Of a DNA stretch of 64,000 bases, positions 32,884-41,325 are shown piece after piece. The translations under genes and the position numbers were made by a program. Below the pieces are notes generated by a model. It saw only the letters and a program-made list of their open reading frames with translations, ran no database searches and was not told the DNA's origin. The DNA lies in the NCBI RefSeq assembly GCF_022919835.1, contig NZ_CP095074.1:2046001-2110000 (forward strand). The letters are read 5' to 3'. The stretch is from Halobacillus shinanisalinarum. Its GTDB lineage: Bacteria; Bacillota; Bacilli; Bacillales; Halobacillaceae. Positions within the stretch are counted from its first letter, which is position 1. Each line of letters starts with the position of its first letter.

Positions 32884-34617
32884 ATGAGTGGTATTTGGCT
32901 TGCCATAGCCGGTATTATTATATTTGCATTAGGTTATAAGTACTATTCAAAGTTCATCGCTGAGAAAATTTATCGCTTGGATCCTAATTACGTAACACCT
33001 GCCCATAAGTACAAGGATGGGGTCGATTTCGTACCTACCAATAAATTTGTACTTTGGGGACACCATTTTACATCTGTTGCTGGAGCGGCTCCTATTGTCG
33101 GGCCAGCCATTGCAGTCTACTGGGGCTGGCTGCCAGCCATTCTCTGGGTTCTGCTCGGAACAGTATTTGCAGCAGGCGTCCATGACTTTGGAACACTCGT
33201 CCTATCCGTTAGAAATAAAGGTCAATCCATGGGTACGTTAGCAAGCAAGTTGATCGGAGAGCGCGCAAAAAAACTGTTTTTATTCATCATTTTACTATTG
33301 GTATTAATGGTAAACGCTGTATTCGCCTGGGTAATTGCAAATTTATTCATCTCGTTCCCAGCAAGTGTCGTATCGGTATTTATTCAAATTCCTTTGGCTA
33401 TTTGGATTGGATACAGGGTGTATAAGAAAAAAGGCAATATGTTGCTGCCCTCTGTCATTGCACTTGCAGTCATGTACTTGGCGGCGATTGTGGCAAGCTA
33501 TGTCCCTATTTTACAAATTGATTTAGTCAAATACTTTGGTGGTGAAGGGGCAACATTCCTAGGTGCTAATGCCACTTCAATGGCGTTCTTTGTATGGATC
33601 GTTGTTCTAATGGTGTATGTGTACATCGCATCTACCCTGCCCGTATGGAAACTCCTGCAGCCTCGCGATTATATCAACTCACATCAGTTGTTAGTCGGTT
33701 TAGGATTACTTTATTTAGGTCTTCTGTTTACGAACCCAGAAGTAACTGCCCCTGTAAGTAATGGGCAGGCGGACACCTCATGGTTCCCGCTCCTATTTAT
33801 AACTATTGCCTGTGGAGCGATTTCCGGGTTCCACGGATTGGTCTCATCCGGAACGACTTCCAAGCAATTGAATAACGAGTCAGAAGCCCGTTTTGTAGGA
33901 TATTTAGGAGCTGTCGGGGAAGGAGCTTTAGCCTTAATCGCTATCATTGCCGTCATCACCTTTTTCCCCACTGCAGGTGAATTTTCTGCAACGTACAGCA
34001 GTTTTACGGCGGCAAGCGGCGCTGGACTTACTGTATTCATCCAGGGAGCCGCACAGTTAGCCACAGGGCTTGGTATACCTGCAAGCGTTGCATCAACGAT
34101 TGTTTCGGTTATCATCGTGAGCTTTGCTGCTACGACCCTTGATTCATCCGTTCGACTCATGCGCTACATCATCTCAGAATTAGGTGTTGAATATAACATT
34201 CAACCATTAACAAAAGTCCATGTAGCTACCACAGCCGCTGTTGTTTCAAGTGCTGCTTTGACCTTAATTCCACAAGGGCCGAAAGGATTTGGATCTGGTG
34301 GTTACCTGCTTTGGCCGCTTTTCGGTACATCAAACCAGCTCTTAGCGGGAATTAGTTTACTGTTGATCTCTATTTGGCTGAAGAGACTAGGCCGAAACTA
34401 TTGGCCAACGCTCATACCTATGTTATTCCTTATGTTTATGACGCTATGGGCAATGATTGACCAGGTGCTCACGGAATGGGCCCCATGGGCAGCCGGAAGT
34501 GATTGGCTTCTGTTCAGCTTTGGAGCAATTATCCTTGTCTTTACCATTTGGATCTTACTTACAGCCGCTTCAGTCCTTCTCAAAGGAAAAGGTGACGATA
34601 TAGAAAAAATTGCTTAA
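32884..34617 (+). CDS. cstA: CstA family peptide/pyruvate transporter (carbon starvation protein)
   Basis: A 577-residue membrane protein with about 16 hydrophobic segments. N-terminal GIIIFALGYKYYSKFIAEKI, then DFVPTNKFVLWGHHFTSVAG and AAPIVGPAIAVYWGWLPAIL, are the CstA/BtsT signature; ISGFHGLVSSGTTSKQL and FAATTLDSSVRLMRYI are further family blocks. Members import peptides or pyruvate during carbon limitation. A perfect cre site fits that role. A hairpin terminator follows, and then an unusual set of small genes. Confidence 0.93.
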   Translation: MSGIWLAIAGIIIFALGYKYYSKFIAEKIYRLDPNYVTPAHKYKDGVDFVPTNKFVLWGHHFTSVAGAAPIVGPAIAVYWGWLPAILWVLLGTVFAAGVHDFGTLVLSVRNKGQSMGTLASKLIGERAKKLFLFIILLLVLMVNAVFAWVIANLFISFPASVVSVFIQIPLAIWIGYRVYKKKGNMLLPSVIALAVMYLAAIVASYVPILQIDLVKYFGGEGATFLGANATSMAFFVWIVVLMVYVYIASTLPVWKLLQPRDYINSHQLLVGLGLLYLGLLFTNPEVTAPVSNGQADTSWFPLLFITIACGAISGFHGLVSSGTTSKQLNNESEARFVGYLGAVGEGALALIAIIAVITFFPTAGEFSATYSSFTAASGAGLTVFIQGAAQLATGLGIPASVASTIVSVIIVSFAATTLDSSVRLMRYIISELGVEYNIQPLTKVHVATTAAVVSSAALTLIPQGPKGFGSGGYLLWPLFGTSNQLLAGISLLLISIWLKRLGRNYWPTLIPMLFLMFMTLWAMIDQVLTEWAPWAAGSDWLLFSFGAIILVFTIWILLTAASVLLKGKGDDIEKIA

Positions 34618-34621
34618 AATG

Positions 34622-34749
34622 TGTTCAAAAAATTGACGAATGAGAAACGAGAAGGTCGAGGCGCGAAAGTTTTGAGGACCGCAAGCCCGGAAAAACCGAG
34701 CAACGAAGAAATTCGCCGTTTATCATTTGGTGAATTTTTGAACATCCTC
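34622..34749. repeat. MITE-like dispersed repeat with TGTTCAAAAA terminal inverted repeats, long copy
   Basis: The left end TGTTCAAAAAATT (34622-34634) is inverted at the right end AATTTTTGAACA (34733-34744). Subterminal AATGAGAAACG pairs with CGTTTATCATT, so the whole forms an imperfect hairpin with a GC-rich centre. A short copy at 46410-46448 shares the first 22 bases (one difference) and the last 13. It follows the cstA stop by 4 bases, before the cstA terminator, so it is transcribed in the cstA 3' region. Confidence 0.7.
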
Positions 34750-34763
34750 TTAAATATAACGGG

Positions 34764-34792
34764 AAGGTCGCACTAATCCAGTGCGGCCTTTA
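34764..34792 (+). terminator. Terminator of cstA
   Basis: Stem AAGGTCGCACT (34764-34774) / AGTGCGGCCTT (34780-34790), one mismatch, followed by TATCC. The weak T tract may allow read-through into the next genes. Confidence 0.55.
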
Positions 34793-34814
34793 TCCTTACA
34801 AAGGAGGGGCACGA

Positions 34815-35192
34815 ATGGTTGAAATCATAATTATCCGTGCGGAAAAAGAAATTGGAATGGGATGCTGTGGAGGAATGTGCGGGGATGGTTTCATCAAAAT
34901 GACAGACGAATTTAAACACCATGATCCCGACCGTCAGCTCATGGGTGAATTTTACAGAAGAGTGGAAGCCACATATGGCGACCAGGTTTCAATAACTTTT
35001 TTAGACCCCAGAAACATCTTCGCGATAGGTATATACTTTATGAAGCAGGTGAAGGATCATCATATCCCTATTTTTGAAGCTATCAAACATTTCTCCCTCC
35101 ATATCAAATATAATGCTGTTTTCATCAATGGAAAATTTACGGAAGACTTAGAAAACTGTGATACACTAATTGAAGATATGTTATATGCATAA
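34815..35192 (+). CDS. Small cysteine-rich, thioredoxin-like protein of unknown function
   Basis: A 125-residue protein I cannot assign with confidence. The N-terminus VEIIIIRAEKEIGMGCCGGMCGDG contains a CCGGMC cluster suited to metal or thiol chemistry. An alternating pattern (VSITFLDPRNIFAIGIYFM; NAVFINGKFTEDLENC) resembles a thioredoxin/ArsD-like beta-alpha fold. A strong AAGGAGGGG precedes ATG 34815. It opens a tight run with the CC-ending protein, an ArsA-like ATPase and an oxidoreductase. An ArsD-like metallochaperone is one possibility, but no arsR or arsB is present. Confidence 0.5.
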   Translation: MVEIIIIRAEKEIGMGCCGGMCGDGFIKMTDEFKHHDPDRQLMGEFYRRVEATYGDQVSITFLDPRNIFAIGIYFMKQVKDHHIPIFEAIKHFSLHIKYNAVFINGKFTEDLENCDTLIEDMLYA

Positions 35193-35207
35193 GGGTTGTG
35201 GTGTTCT

Positions 35208-35474
35208 ATGGCAAATATGAAATTTTCATTAAAACGACTATTTGAATTTTATGATGAAGTGTTAAGCCTGCCCCACAAGAATGAAATTGCTAGAGAGCTT
35301 CGGGATGAAGACGACCTATTTCTGCTGCTCGTTTATTCTGATATGCTCGGCATCCCAAACCCCGCTTTTTATTATACACTCGAACTGTATCCGTACATTA
35401 TTGAAAAATTCCATGACTGGCATCTGCGGATGGGGATGGAAAAGTCTCCACTTGACGGCATTCGCTGCTGTTAA
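35208..35474 (+). CDS. Small CC-terminated protein (cory-CC-star-like)
   Basis: An 88-residue protein ending GIRCC directly before the stop. LKRLFEFYDEVLSLPHKNEI, LFLLLVYSDMLGIPNPAFYY and LELYPYIIEKFHDWHLRMGM make up most of it. The family I recall under the name cory-CC-star has exactly this C-terminal Cys-Cys-stop; the assignment is from memory. ATG 35208 is preferred over the upstream TTG 35196. It sits between the cysteine-rich protein and the ArsA-like ATPase, so the terminal CC may be a metal or modification site used by that ATPase. That is inference. Confidence 0.6.
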   Translation: MANMKFSLKRLFEFYDEVLSLPHKNEIARELRDEDDLFLLLVYSDMLGIPNPAFYYTLELYPYIIEKFHDWHLRMGMEKSPLDGIRCC

Positions 35475-35540
35475 TAAGAATAGCACTGAACCAGAGTACT
35501 TGACCAGATACCAATTAGCTTACAAAGGTGGGACCTGACA

Positions 35541-36496
35541 ATGAATAATTTGCATCGAAATAAAATCCTCTTCGTAGGCGGCAAGGGGGGTGTAGGGAAA
35601 TCTACATCTTCTGCAGCGATTGCCGTTGCCTTCGCCCGGGCAGGCAATCAGACATTAATTGTGTCAACAGATCCCGCCCATAACCTTGGGGATATTTTTC
35701 ATAAAAATGTTCAGCATGAAAAAACCAAACTTGAAGAAAATCTATGGGGGTTGAGGTTGATCCTAACAGGGAGTCTAAAAAGTACATTGAGGGCGTAAAA
35801 GACAACTTACAAGGACTAGTAAAGTCAAAAATGGTTGAGGAAGTTCACCGTCAAATCGACATGGCCAGTGCTTCTCCCGGGGCTGATGAAGCTGCTCTTT
35901 TCGATCGGCTAATCTCCATCATTCTTGAAGAAGCTGACCACTTTGATAAAATCATTTTTGATACGGCTCCGACAGGCCACACGATACGGTTATTGACACT
36001 GCCTGAGCTAATGGGTGTATGGATAGACGGAATGCTTGAACGCAGGAAAAAAATCAACGACAATTATACTGAGCTGCTCAATGACGGAGAACCTGTCGAT
36101 GACCCAATTTATGATATTTTGCAGAAGCGCAGAGAAAAATTTGCAGCTGTACGTGAAATCATTCTAGATGATATACAAACTGGATTTATTTTTGTTTTAA
36201 TACCCGAACGGCTGCCAATTTTAGAAACACAACAAGCCATCAAGCAGTTGGGGAAGCATCACCTTTATATTAAAACATTGATCGTCAACAAGGTGCTGCC
36301 CGATCATGCAGATGGAGCATTTTTACAGAAACGCAGAAAACAGGAGCAAGACTATTTAAACCAGATTGATCAAACTTTCCCACATCAACAAACGATTAGA
36401 GTGCCTTTGTTCGAGGAAGATGTGGCCGATATGGACAAACTATCAATCTTCGCTACTCATTTGGGGCAACTAACGAAGGAGGAGACACACAAATGA
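35541..36496 (+). pseudogene. ArsA/GET3-family ATPase, interrupted by a one-base frameshift
   Basis: Frame 1 (35541-35750) gives KILFVGGKGGVGKSTSSAAI, the ArsA deviant Walker A, and STDPAHNLGDIF. Frame 2 continues VEVDPNRESKKYIEGVK, IIFDTAPTGHTIRLL (switch II) and QTIRVPLFEEDV to 36496. The joint is GGGGG at 35746-35750: one extra G restores LWGVEVDPN, the usual family sequence. So one base is missing, by mutation or under-calling. Only one ATPase domain is encoded, about 318 residues when repaired, like GET3-type or dimeric ArsA. The C-terminus overlaps the next start by four bases (ATGA). Confidence 0.85.
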
Positions 36497-37484
36497 AAGC
36501 AATCACACATGCAGAACAAGAAGGATTAAAAGGATTATCTTACCAGGATATAGATGAACCGACAGCGGAAAATGGCATGGTAAAGGTTAAATTGAAAACG
36601 GCCGGAATGAACCGCCGGGATATTGCTGTGACTTCAAGACACAAAACAGATCAACCACCATTAATCCTCGGTTCAGACGGGGCCGGAATTATTGAAGAGG
36701 TTGGCCAAAACGTTCGAGGCTTAACTAAAGGTGATGAAGTCATTATCAACCCTGGACTGGGATGGAAGCATAATAGCGATGCCCCCCTGAAGGCTTTGAT
36801 ATTTTAGGATTGCCTGATCATGGTACATTTGGAGAATATATTTCCGTCCCTGCCCAGAATATCGCACCGAAGCCTGAGTACTTATCTTGGGTGGAAGCGG
36901 GCGTCCTGCCTCTTGCTGCCTTAACAGCCTATCGCGTATTATTTACCCGGGGAAAGTTAAAGCAGGGTGATACCGTCATGCTCCCAGGAATCGGTAGTGG
37001 GGTCCTCACCTTTGCATTAAAATTCGCGAAAGCTGTTGGTGCTAGGGTCATTGTTACGTCTAGAGCTGGCGAGAAGCTGGAAAAGGCCAAAGAGCTCGGG
37101 GCGGATGTAGCGATACCTACCCAATCTAATTGGAATGAAGAATTAAAGAGTGAAAAAGTAGATCTACTTGTCGAGAGCGTTGGAGGTGCGACGTTCGATA
37201 AGTCCTTATCCGTTATTCGCAAAGGCGGAACGATCGTAACGTTCGGTGCAACTACAGAAGATGAAGTCACCATTGATATCCGCAAGTTTTTCTATGGGCA
37301 ATATAACTTGCTAGGTTCTACAATGGGAAGCGGCGAGGAATTTGCTGACATGCTTTCTTTCATTGAAAAAAATAAAATCAAGCCTGAACTCGATCGCATG
37401 TTTAGCTTATCACAGTATAAAGAAGCCTTTGAATATCTTCGCGATACGAAAAACTTCGGAAAAATCGGTTTTACGATTGAATGA
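36493..37484 (+). pseudogene. Zinc-type quinone/alcohol oxidoreductase (MDR), interrupted by a one-base frameshift
   Basis: Frame 1 (to about 36787) gives VKLKTAGMNRRDIAVTS, ILGSDGAGIIEEVGQNVRG and GDEVIINPGLGWKHNSDAP. The next frame continues EGFDILGLPDHGTFGEYISV, LPGIGSGVLTFALKFAKAVG (NADP loop) and VESVGGATFDKSL to 37484. The joint is CCCCCC at 36782-36787; one more C restores a continuous protein of about 330 residues. Translationally coupled to the ArsA-like gene. Function is probably a generic NADPH quinone/enal reductase. Confidence 0.85.
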
Positions 37485-37493
37485 TTGAATCGT

Positions 37494-37515
37494 CCCCATG
37501 GTTAACACCATGGGG
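37494..37515 (+). terminator. Terminator after the oxidoreductase
   Basis: A perfect stem CCCCATGG (37494-37501) / CCATGGGG (37508-37515) followed by ATTCTTATAG. T-poor, but well placed 10 bases after the stop. Confidence 0.55.
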
Positions 37516-37664
37516 ATTCTTATAGGTAAATATCTATGATGAAAATTCTATTTTTATAGATATTCCCCATTGCTATCAATGGCATTAAATTATAATATAA
37601 ATAGTATTAATACTGCAACGTGATAAAGATACATAATTCAGTGATTTGTGAGGGGAGTGTAAGA

Positions 37665-38284
37665 ATGAAGATATTAATTGTCGACGATGATGATTCTCTA
37701 CGTACCATGCTAAAAGATTTATGTGAAAAAGATGGGATTGAAGCAGAGACCGCTGCAGATGGACAAAGCGGTTTTAACTTATTTAGAAAACAGGATTATG
37801 ATATTTTAATCGTAGACTACCACATGCCCGTCATGAATGGGCTAGAGTTAGTTCAGGAGATTCGCTTGGAGAATCAGCAAATTCCTATTCTTGTTTTAAC
37901 AGAAGATAATCATCAAGATGTTGCCAACGCATTTAGAAAAGCTGGCGCTACAGACTTTGCTTTAAAACCTGCAAAGGAACTCGACATTATTTCTCGCATT
38001 CATCTACACATCCAAATCGCTAATATGAGAAAAAGACTTGAGTCCGAAGAAGATGTCTACAGTGCAAAGGGAATCAGCAAAGGGACACTGGAGGCTGTGG
38101 CACATTTTCTAAAAGAGCATCGGGGGCAAATTCTGTTGATACTATTTCACAAGGTGTCGGATTAGCCTATCCCACTGTTTATCGCTATTTAATGTATTTA
38201 TTGGAAGAAGGACAGGTTAAGCAAGTCATCGGTCACCAAAAGATCGGCCGCCCGAAAAAACTTTATAAATGGTACACGAATTAA
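37665..38284 (+). pseudogene. CitB/DctR-type response regulator, interrupted by a one-base frameshift; orphan
   Basis: Residues 1-118 are a receiver domain: ILIVDDDDSLR, the phospho-Asp in ILIVDYHMPVMNGLELV, and FALKPAKELD. The C-terminal DNA-binding part SKGTLEAVAHFLKEHRG breaks at GGGGG (38122-38126). With one added G it continues ANSVDTISQGVGLAYPTVYR and GRPKKLYKWYTN to the stop at 38282-38284, matching the CitB/MalR helix-turn-helix. ATG 37665 follows GAGGGGAG. No sensor kinase is adjacent, unusual because this family normally pairs with a citrate/malate sensor. Confidence 0.82.
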
Positions 38285-38410
38285 CGGGAGCCTGTCTGAT
38301 AGGGCTTCCGTTTTTGCTTATTATTAAAGAGGATTTAGGTGCCTGTTGACAGAATGGTAATGGTATGATGTAAGTAATGATCTTTAGAAAAGAATGGAAG
38401 ATTAGTTTAT

Positions 38411-39370
38411 ATGGATTTAATAGAGATTGCTAAGTGCTTTGTTGAGGAATCGCAAGGAATGGGTGCGGACTATGCATTTGTCACCGGTTCAGTAGCACGG
38501 GGTGATGATGATCAATATAGTGATCTAGACTTAAGCATTTATTCAAGCGGAATCGATGCAGAGACTTCGATTAATGAATTCTATCGAAATAAGATGCTAC
38601 AAGTAAGCATCCTTCCCGTCTCCAAGCTGCTTTCCCTCAAAGAACTTTTTGAGGATCCATGGAGCCATCGTTATATAGATGAGCTGTACATAATAAAAGA
38701 TAACGAGAACAGACTCTACCACTTGCAGAATCAAGCAAAGGCTTTCCTTCATTCTCTAGAAGGCAGAAAGCAGCAGATTAAAATTGTTACACACCTAATC
38801 AATGAACGGCAATCTTACGCGAATAAAATGCTAGAAGCAGGCTATCCCACGACAGCGACTCAAGCTTCTCTTGGAGCCTGGGCCGAGGCCGCTCTCTTGT
38901 ATTCCTATTTGGAGCAAGGCACGTTATCCACTGGTGCAGTCATTCCTTTTATTCAAGAAAAACATATAGAACACTTTCAATCTTTTTTAACCCATTCACC
39001 ATTTACATCCTTGCCGAATACAGGGGGCATTATCAATAACATCGGTCATTTCCGACACTATCTAAGAAATCGGAAAAAAACTCTCTCCTTTGATCTCTCT
39101 CCACACCAGGATTCTATTTTTGTTAACAAAGCAAAAAGGTACCAATCTCAAGGCGCCAACCTTGCCTGGATAGCCTATGGCGAAGCTTTGTGGTTGTTCT
39201 TTGAAGAGGCTGACAACAAGTTAATAGAAGAGTTTCTTGATTCCTGTCCTCTAGATGTTCAAAATAGCTTACTAGATTTAGGCTTCCAACAGTCGTCAAA
39301 AGCAAATATTCAACAGTTACATGTGTTAACGGATGAACTTATTCACTATTCTCATTGTGCAATTGACTAA
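38411..39370 (+). CDS. Nucleotidyltransferase-domain protein of unknown substrate
   Basis: A 319-residue soluble protein. AFVTGSVARGDDDQYSDLDL (about 22-41) is a complete pol-beta nucleotidyltransferase motif GS-x10-D-x-D. The remainder is helical, with AWAEAALLYSYLEQG and NNIGHFRHYLRNRKK. There is no sign of an aminoglycoside enzyme signature beyond the core. The start at ATG 38411 has only a weak GGAAG site. The a/b-hydrolase gene follows after 20 bases, possibly co-transcribed. Confidence 0.6.
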   Translation: MDLIEIAKCFVEESQGMGADYAFVTGSVARGDDDQYSDLDLSIYSSGIDAETSINEFYRNKMLQVSILPVSKLLSLKELFEDPWSHRYIDELYIIKDNENRLYHLQNQAKAFLHSLEGRKQQIKIVTHLINERQSYANKMLEAGYPTTATQASLGAWAEAALLYSYLEQGTLSTGAVIPFIQEKHIEHFQSFLTHSPFTSLPNTGGIINNIGHFRHYLRNRKKTLSFDLSPHQDSIFVNKAKRYQSQGANLAWIAYGEALWLFFEEADNKLIEEFLDSCPLDVQNSLLDLGFQQSSKANIQQLHVLTDELIHYSHCAID

Positions 39371-39390
39371 TGAAAGGAGGAATCTTCTAG

Positions 39391-40152
39391 ATGAGGCGTG
39401 TTACTTTTTCTAACAGTAGGGATTTAACCTTAGTTGGCGATTTACATAGCAACAAAGGAACATCGGTCATTATTATGTGCCACGGTTTTCTCTCCAACCG
39501 CTCCTCGCGCGGTCGCTTTGATTTCTTTGCCTCTGTCTTTCACCAACTTGGCTTTAGTGTATTACGGTTTGACTTTGGTGGCTGCGGCGAGAGCGAAGAC
39601 AGTCCGCTTACATTAGCCAATGAGGTCGACGACTTAACTTCGGCTATGCATTATGCAATTGAGTCAGGTTATGTGGACATTATTCTGTATGGTCATAGTT
39701 TAGGTGCACGAGTGTGCCTAGAAGCATTTAACAATCGATATGTGAGAACAATGATTTTAACGGGGGCAGGTACGGGACCTGTAAAATACCATTGGCCAGA
39801 CATATTTAATCAAGAACAACTGACGGATTTAGCAAAAACCGGTACTTTTACAGTAGAGGTGAATGTTCCTTACCGAAACAATATGCTCATTACCGAAGAA
39901 ATGCTGAAAGATTTTGAACGATGTGATCAAGAGCAGCTGTTGTCGAACGTCACCTGTCCTATCCTCCTTATTCATGGGGATCAAGGGGAAGAAGGAATTC
40001 TAATGCCGATTACAAAGAAAGGCATTAAGTGGCTTCCTGAAAGCTCCAAATTGAAGGTTATTAAAGGAGCCGAACATAGCTTTATTGACCATCTGGACGT
40101 GGTTCAACAAACTGCCTCAGATTGGCTTTTAGCATTCGCAAATGAAGGATAA
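39391..40152 (+). CDS. Alpha/beta hydrolase
   Basis: A 253-residue serine hydrolase. VIIMCHGFLSNRSSRGRFD gives the oxyanion strand, ILYGHSLGARVCLEAF the nucleophile elbow (Ser in GHSLG), LLIHGDQGEEG the acid and IKGAEHSFIDHLD the catalytic His. It resembles cytosolic esterases/acyl hydrolases of the BAAT or YcjY type. The ribosome site AAAGGAGG is strong. The truncated methyltransferase starts 4 bases later. Confidence 0.8.
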   Translation: MRRVTFSNSRDLTLVGDLHSNKGTSVIIMCHGFLSNRSSRGRFDFFASVFHQLGFSVLRFDFGGCGESEDSPLTLANEVDDLTSAMHYAIESGYVDIILYGHSLGARVCLEAFNNRYVRTMILTGAGTGPVKYHWPDIFNQEQLTDLAKTGTFTVEVNVPYRNNMLITEEMLKDFERCDQEQLLSNVTCPILLIHGDQGEEGILMPITKKGIKWLPESSKLKVIKGAEHSFIDHLDVVQQTASDWLLAFANEG

Positions 40153-40155
40153 CAT

Positions 40156-40485
40156 GTGATTAGTTTTTACAGTAAATTATCTTCACAAGTGTACAACCTG
40201 GACAAGCTGATTGGCCACTCTTTTGGTGATATCGAATTTTATAAAAAGCGATTAGCGTCCGTACAAGGCAAGATCCTTGAGCCTTCAGCAGGAACTGGCA
40301 GGATGCTCATTCCTTTACTTGAAGAAGGATTAGATGTCGACGGGTTCGATCTTTCCGCTGACATGCTTAAAATATGCCGAACCAACTGTGAACAGAGAGG
40401 ACTTCAGCCTACTCTCTTCCAGGATAAAATGGAGTCCTTTGCAACTGATGAGACTTATGAGGCGATTATCATTCCCGCTGACTAA
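40156..40485 (+). pseudogene. Class I SAM-dependent methyltransferase, truncated at a repeat
   Basis: The 109 codons carry motif I ILEPSAGTGRMLIPLLEEG and VDGFDLSADMLKICRTN, then stop after EAIIIPAD, just where the family normally continues with a Gly/Ser-Phe block and a further 130 or so residues. The stop lies 5 bases before the TAATTGCAC-type repeat (from 40490) and nothing resembling the lost half follows. The gene therefore looks cut by the repeat or by a deletion at it. GTG start behind AAGGA. Confidence 0.75.
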
Positions 40486-40489
40486 TTCT

Positions 40490-40545
40490 GAATTGCACGG
40501 AATCATTGATAATTGCACCAAATATCAGTTAATTGCATATTTAGA
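40490..40545. repeat. 20-bp-phased TAATTGCAC repeat array, copy B
   Basis: Cores GAATTGCAC (40490), TAATTGCAC (40510) and TAATTGCAT (40530) are exactly 20 bp apart, and the array ends in GCATATTTAGA as in copy A. It directly follows the truncated methyltransferase. Confidence 0.7.
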
Positions 40546-40566
40546 TGGATTCCTACCTATTTAGAG

Positions 40567-40601
40567 AAAAAGGATGAACCATCAATCGGTTCATCCTTTT
40601 T
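40567..40601. terminator. Bidirectional terminator
   Basis: A perfect 14-bp stem AAAAAGGATGAACC (40567-40580) / GGTTCATCCTTTTT (40588-40601). T-rich in both directions, serving the methyltransferase remnant and the small minus-strand gene. Confidence 0.85.
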
Positions 40602-40611
40602 CTCTCTGTTT

Positions 40612-40755
40612 TTATTTTCTCCTGAACACTTCAAAGAAATCAATAATTGCATGAAACATTGAAATAGATTGAAAGGTAAGTAAACTTAATGCCGTTAGGG
40701 AGAAGATACCAATAAATAGAAATCTCGCTGACAGGATGGTGTGAACCCAGGCCAT
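40612..40755 (-). CDS. 47-residue small membrane protein, unknown
   Basis: ATG 40755 has a perfect AAGGAGG 7 bases upstream. The product begins MAWVHTILSARFLFIGIFSL and continues with a hydrophobic stretch (TALSLLTF), giving one to two membrane segments, and ends basic (VFRRK). A strong terminator follows 11 bases after the stop. The isolated transcription unit with good signals makes it a likely real gene. I recognise no family. Confidence 0.6.
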   Translation of the reverse strand: MAWVHTILSARFLFIGIFSLTALSLLTFQSISMFHAIIDFFEVFRRK

Positions 40756-40823
40756 TTCAATTCCTCCTTATTTTCTTAACATATGAATGGATCACTCCAA
40801 TCATACTCCTACTGCCTTATATA

Positions 40824-41312
40824 TTAAAGTTTTTTGTCACGGAAGGTTGGCCACTCATATCGAGCAATTCTTTGATCTTGTATTATAAAATGATGATCAC
40901 ACGGTTCTACTCCCTTTAGAACTTGGGGCAGATACCTAGGGATCATTCCTTCAACACCCTGGTTCCACTCATCTAGTACCCATAATTGATCTTTCCAGTC
41001 CAGGATCCCAACGTTTGCTGATGGCGTTTGAAGCTCGTATGGCCCTTGCAATTTAACTTGATAAACGTTCATATCACCTAACCGTTCCTCTTCAATTTCC
41101 TATCTCACCGAGCCTTTATTGATAAAATGCATTTGGTCTACAGGAAGTCCTGCTTCTTCTTTAACTTCACGTACAATACATTCATTTGGACTTTCTCCAG
41201 CTTCCATTTTACCCCCAACACCATTCCACAACCCTTGGTTAGATGCTTTGTTTCGGTTAAGCATTAACAATGAATCACCTTTTGTTATAAATGCAATTGT
41301 TTGTCTATACAC
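40824..41312 (-). pseudogene. Nudix hydrolase (MutT/YtkD-like), interrupted by an in-frame amber codon
   Basis: The first part has GLWNGVGGKMEAGESPNECI then REVKEEAGL, a complete Nudix box G-x5-E-x7-REVxEExG. TAG at 41100-41102 stops the frame after INKGSVR. The same frame then reads EIEEERLGDMNVYQVKL and on to RYEWPTFRDKKL, exactly the continuation expected. A TGG-to-TAG change (Trp is common here) would explain it. GTG 41312 with AGGAGGTG is the start. About 162 residues when read through. Confidence 0.78.
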
Positions 41313-41325
41313 CCTAGTCCACCTC

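Noticed and set aside
34815..36496. Arsenic resistance (ars) operon
   Set aside because: An ArsA-like ATPase is present, but no ArsR, ArsB or ArsC, and the two small proteins are not typical ArsD.
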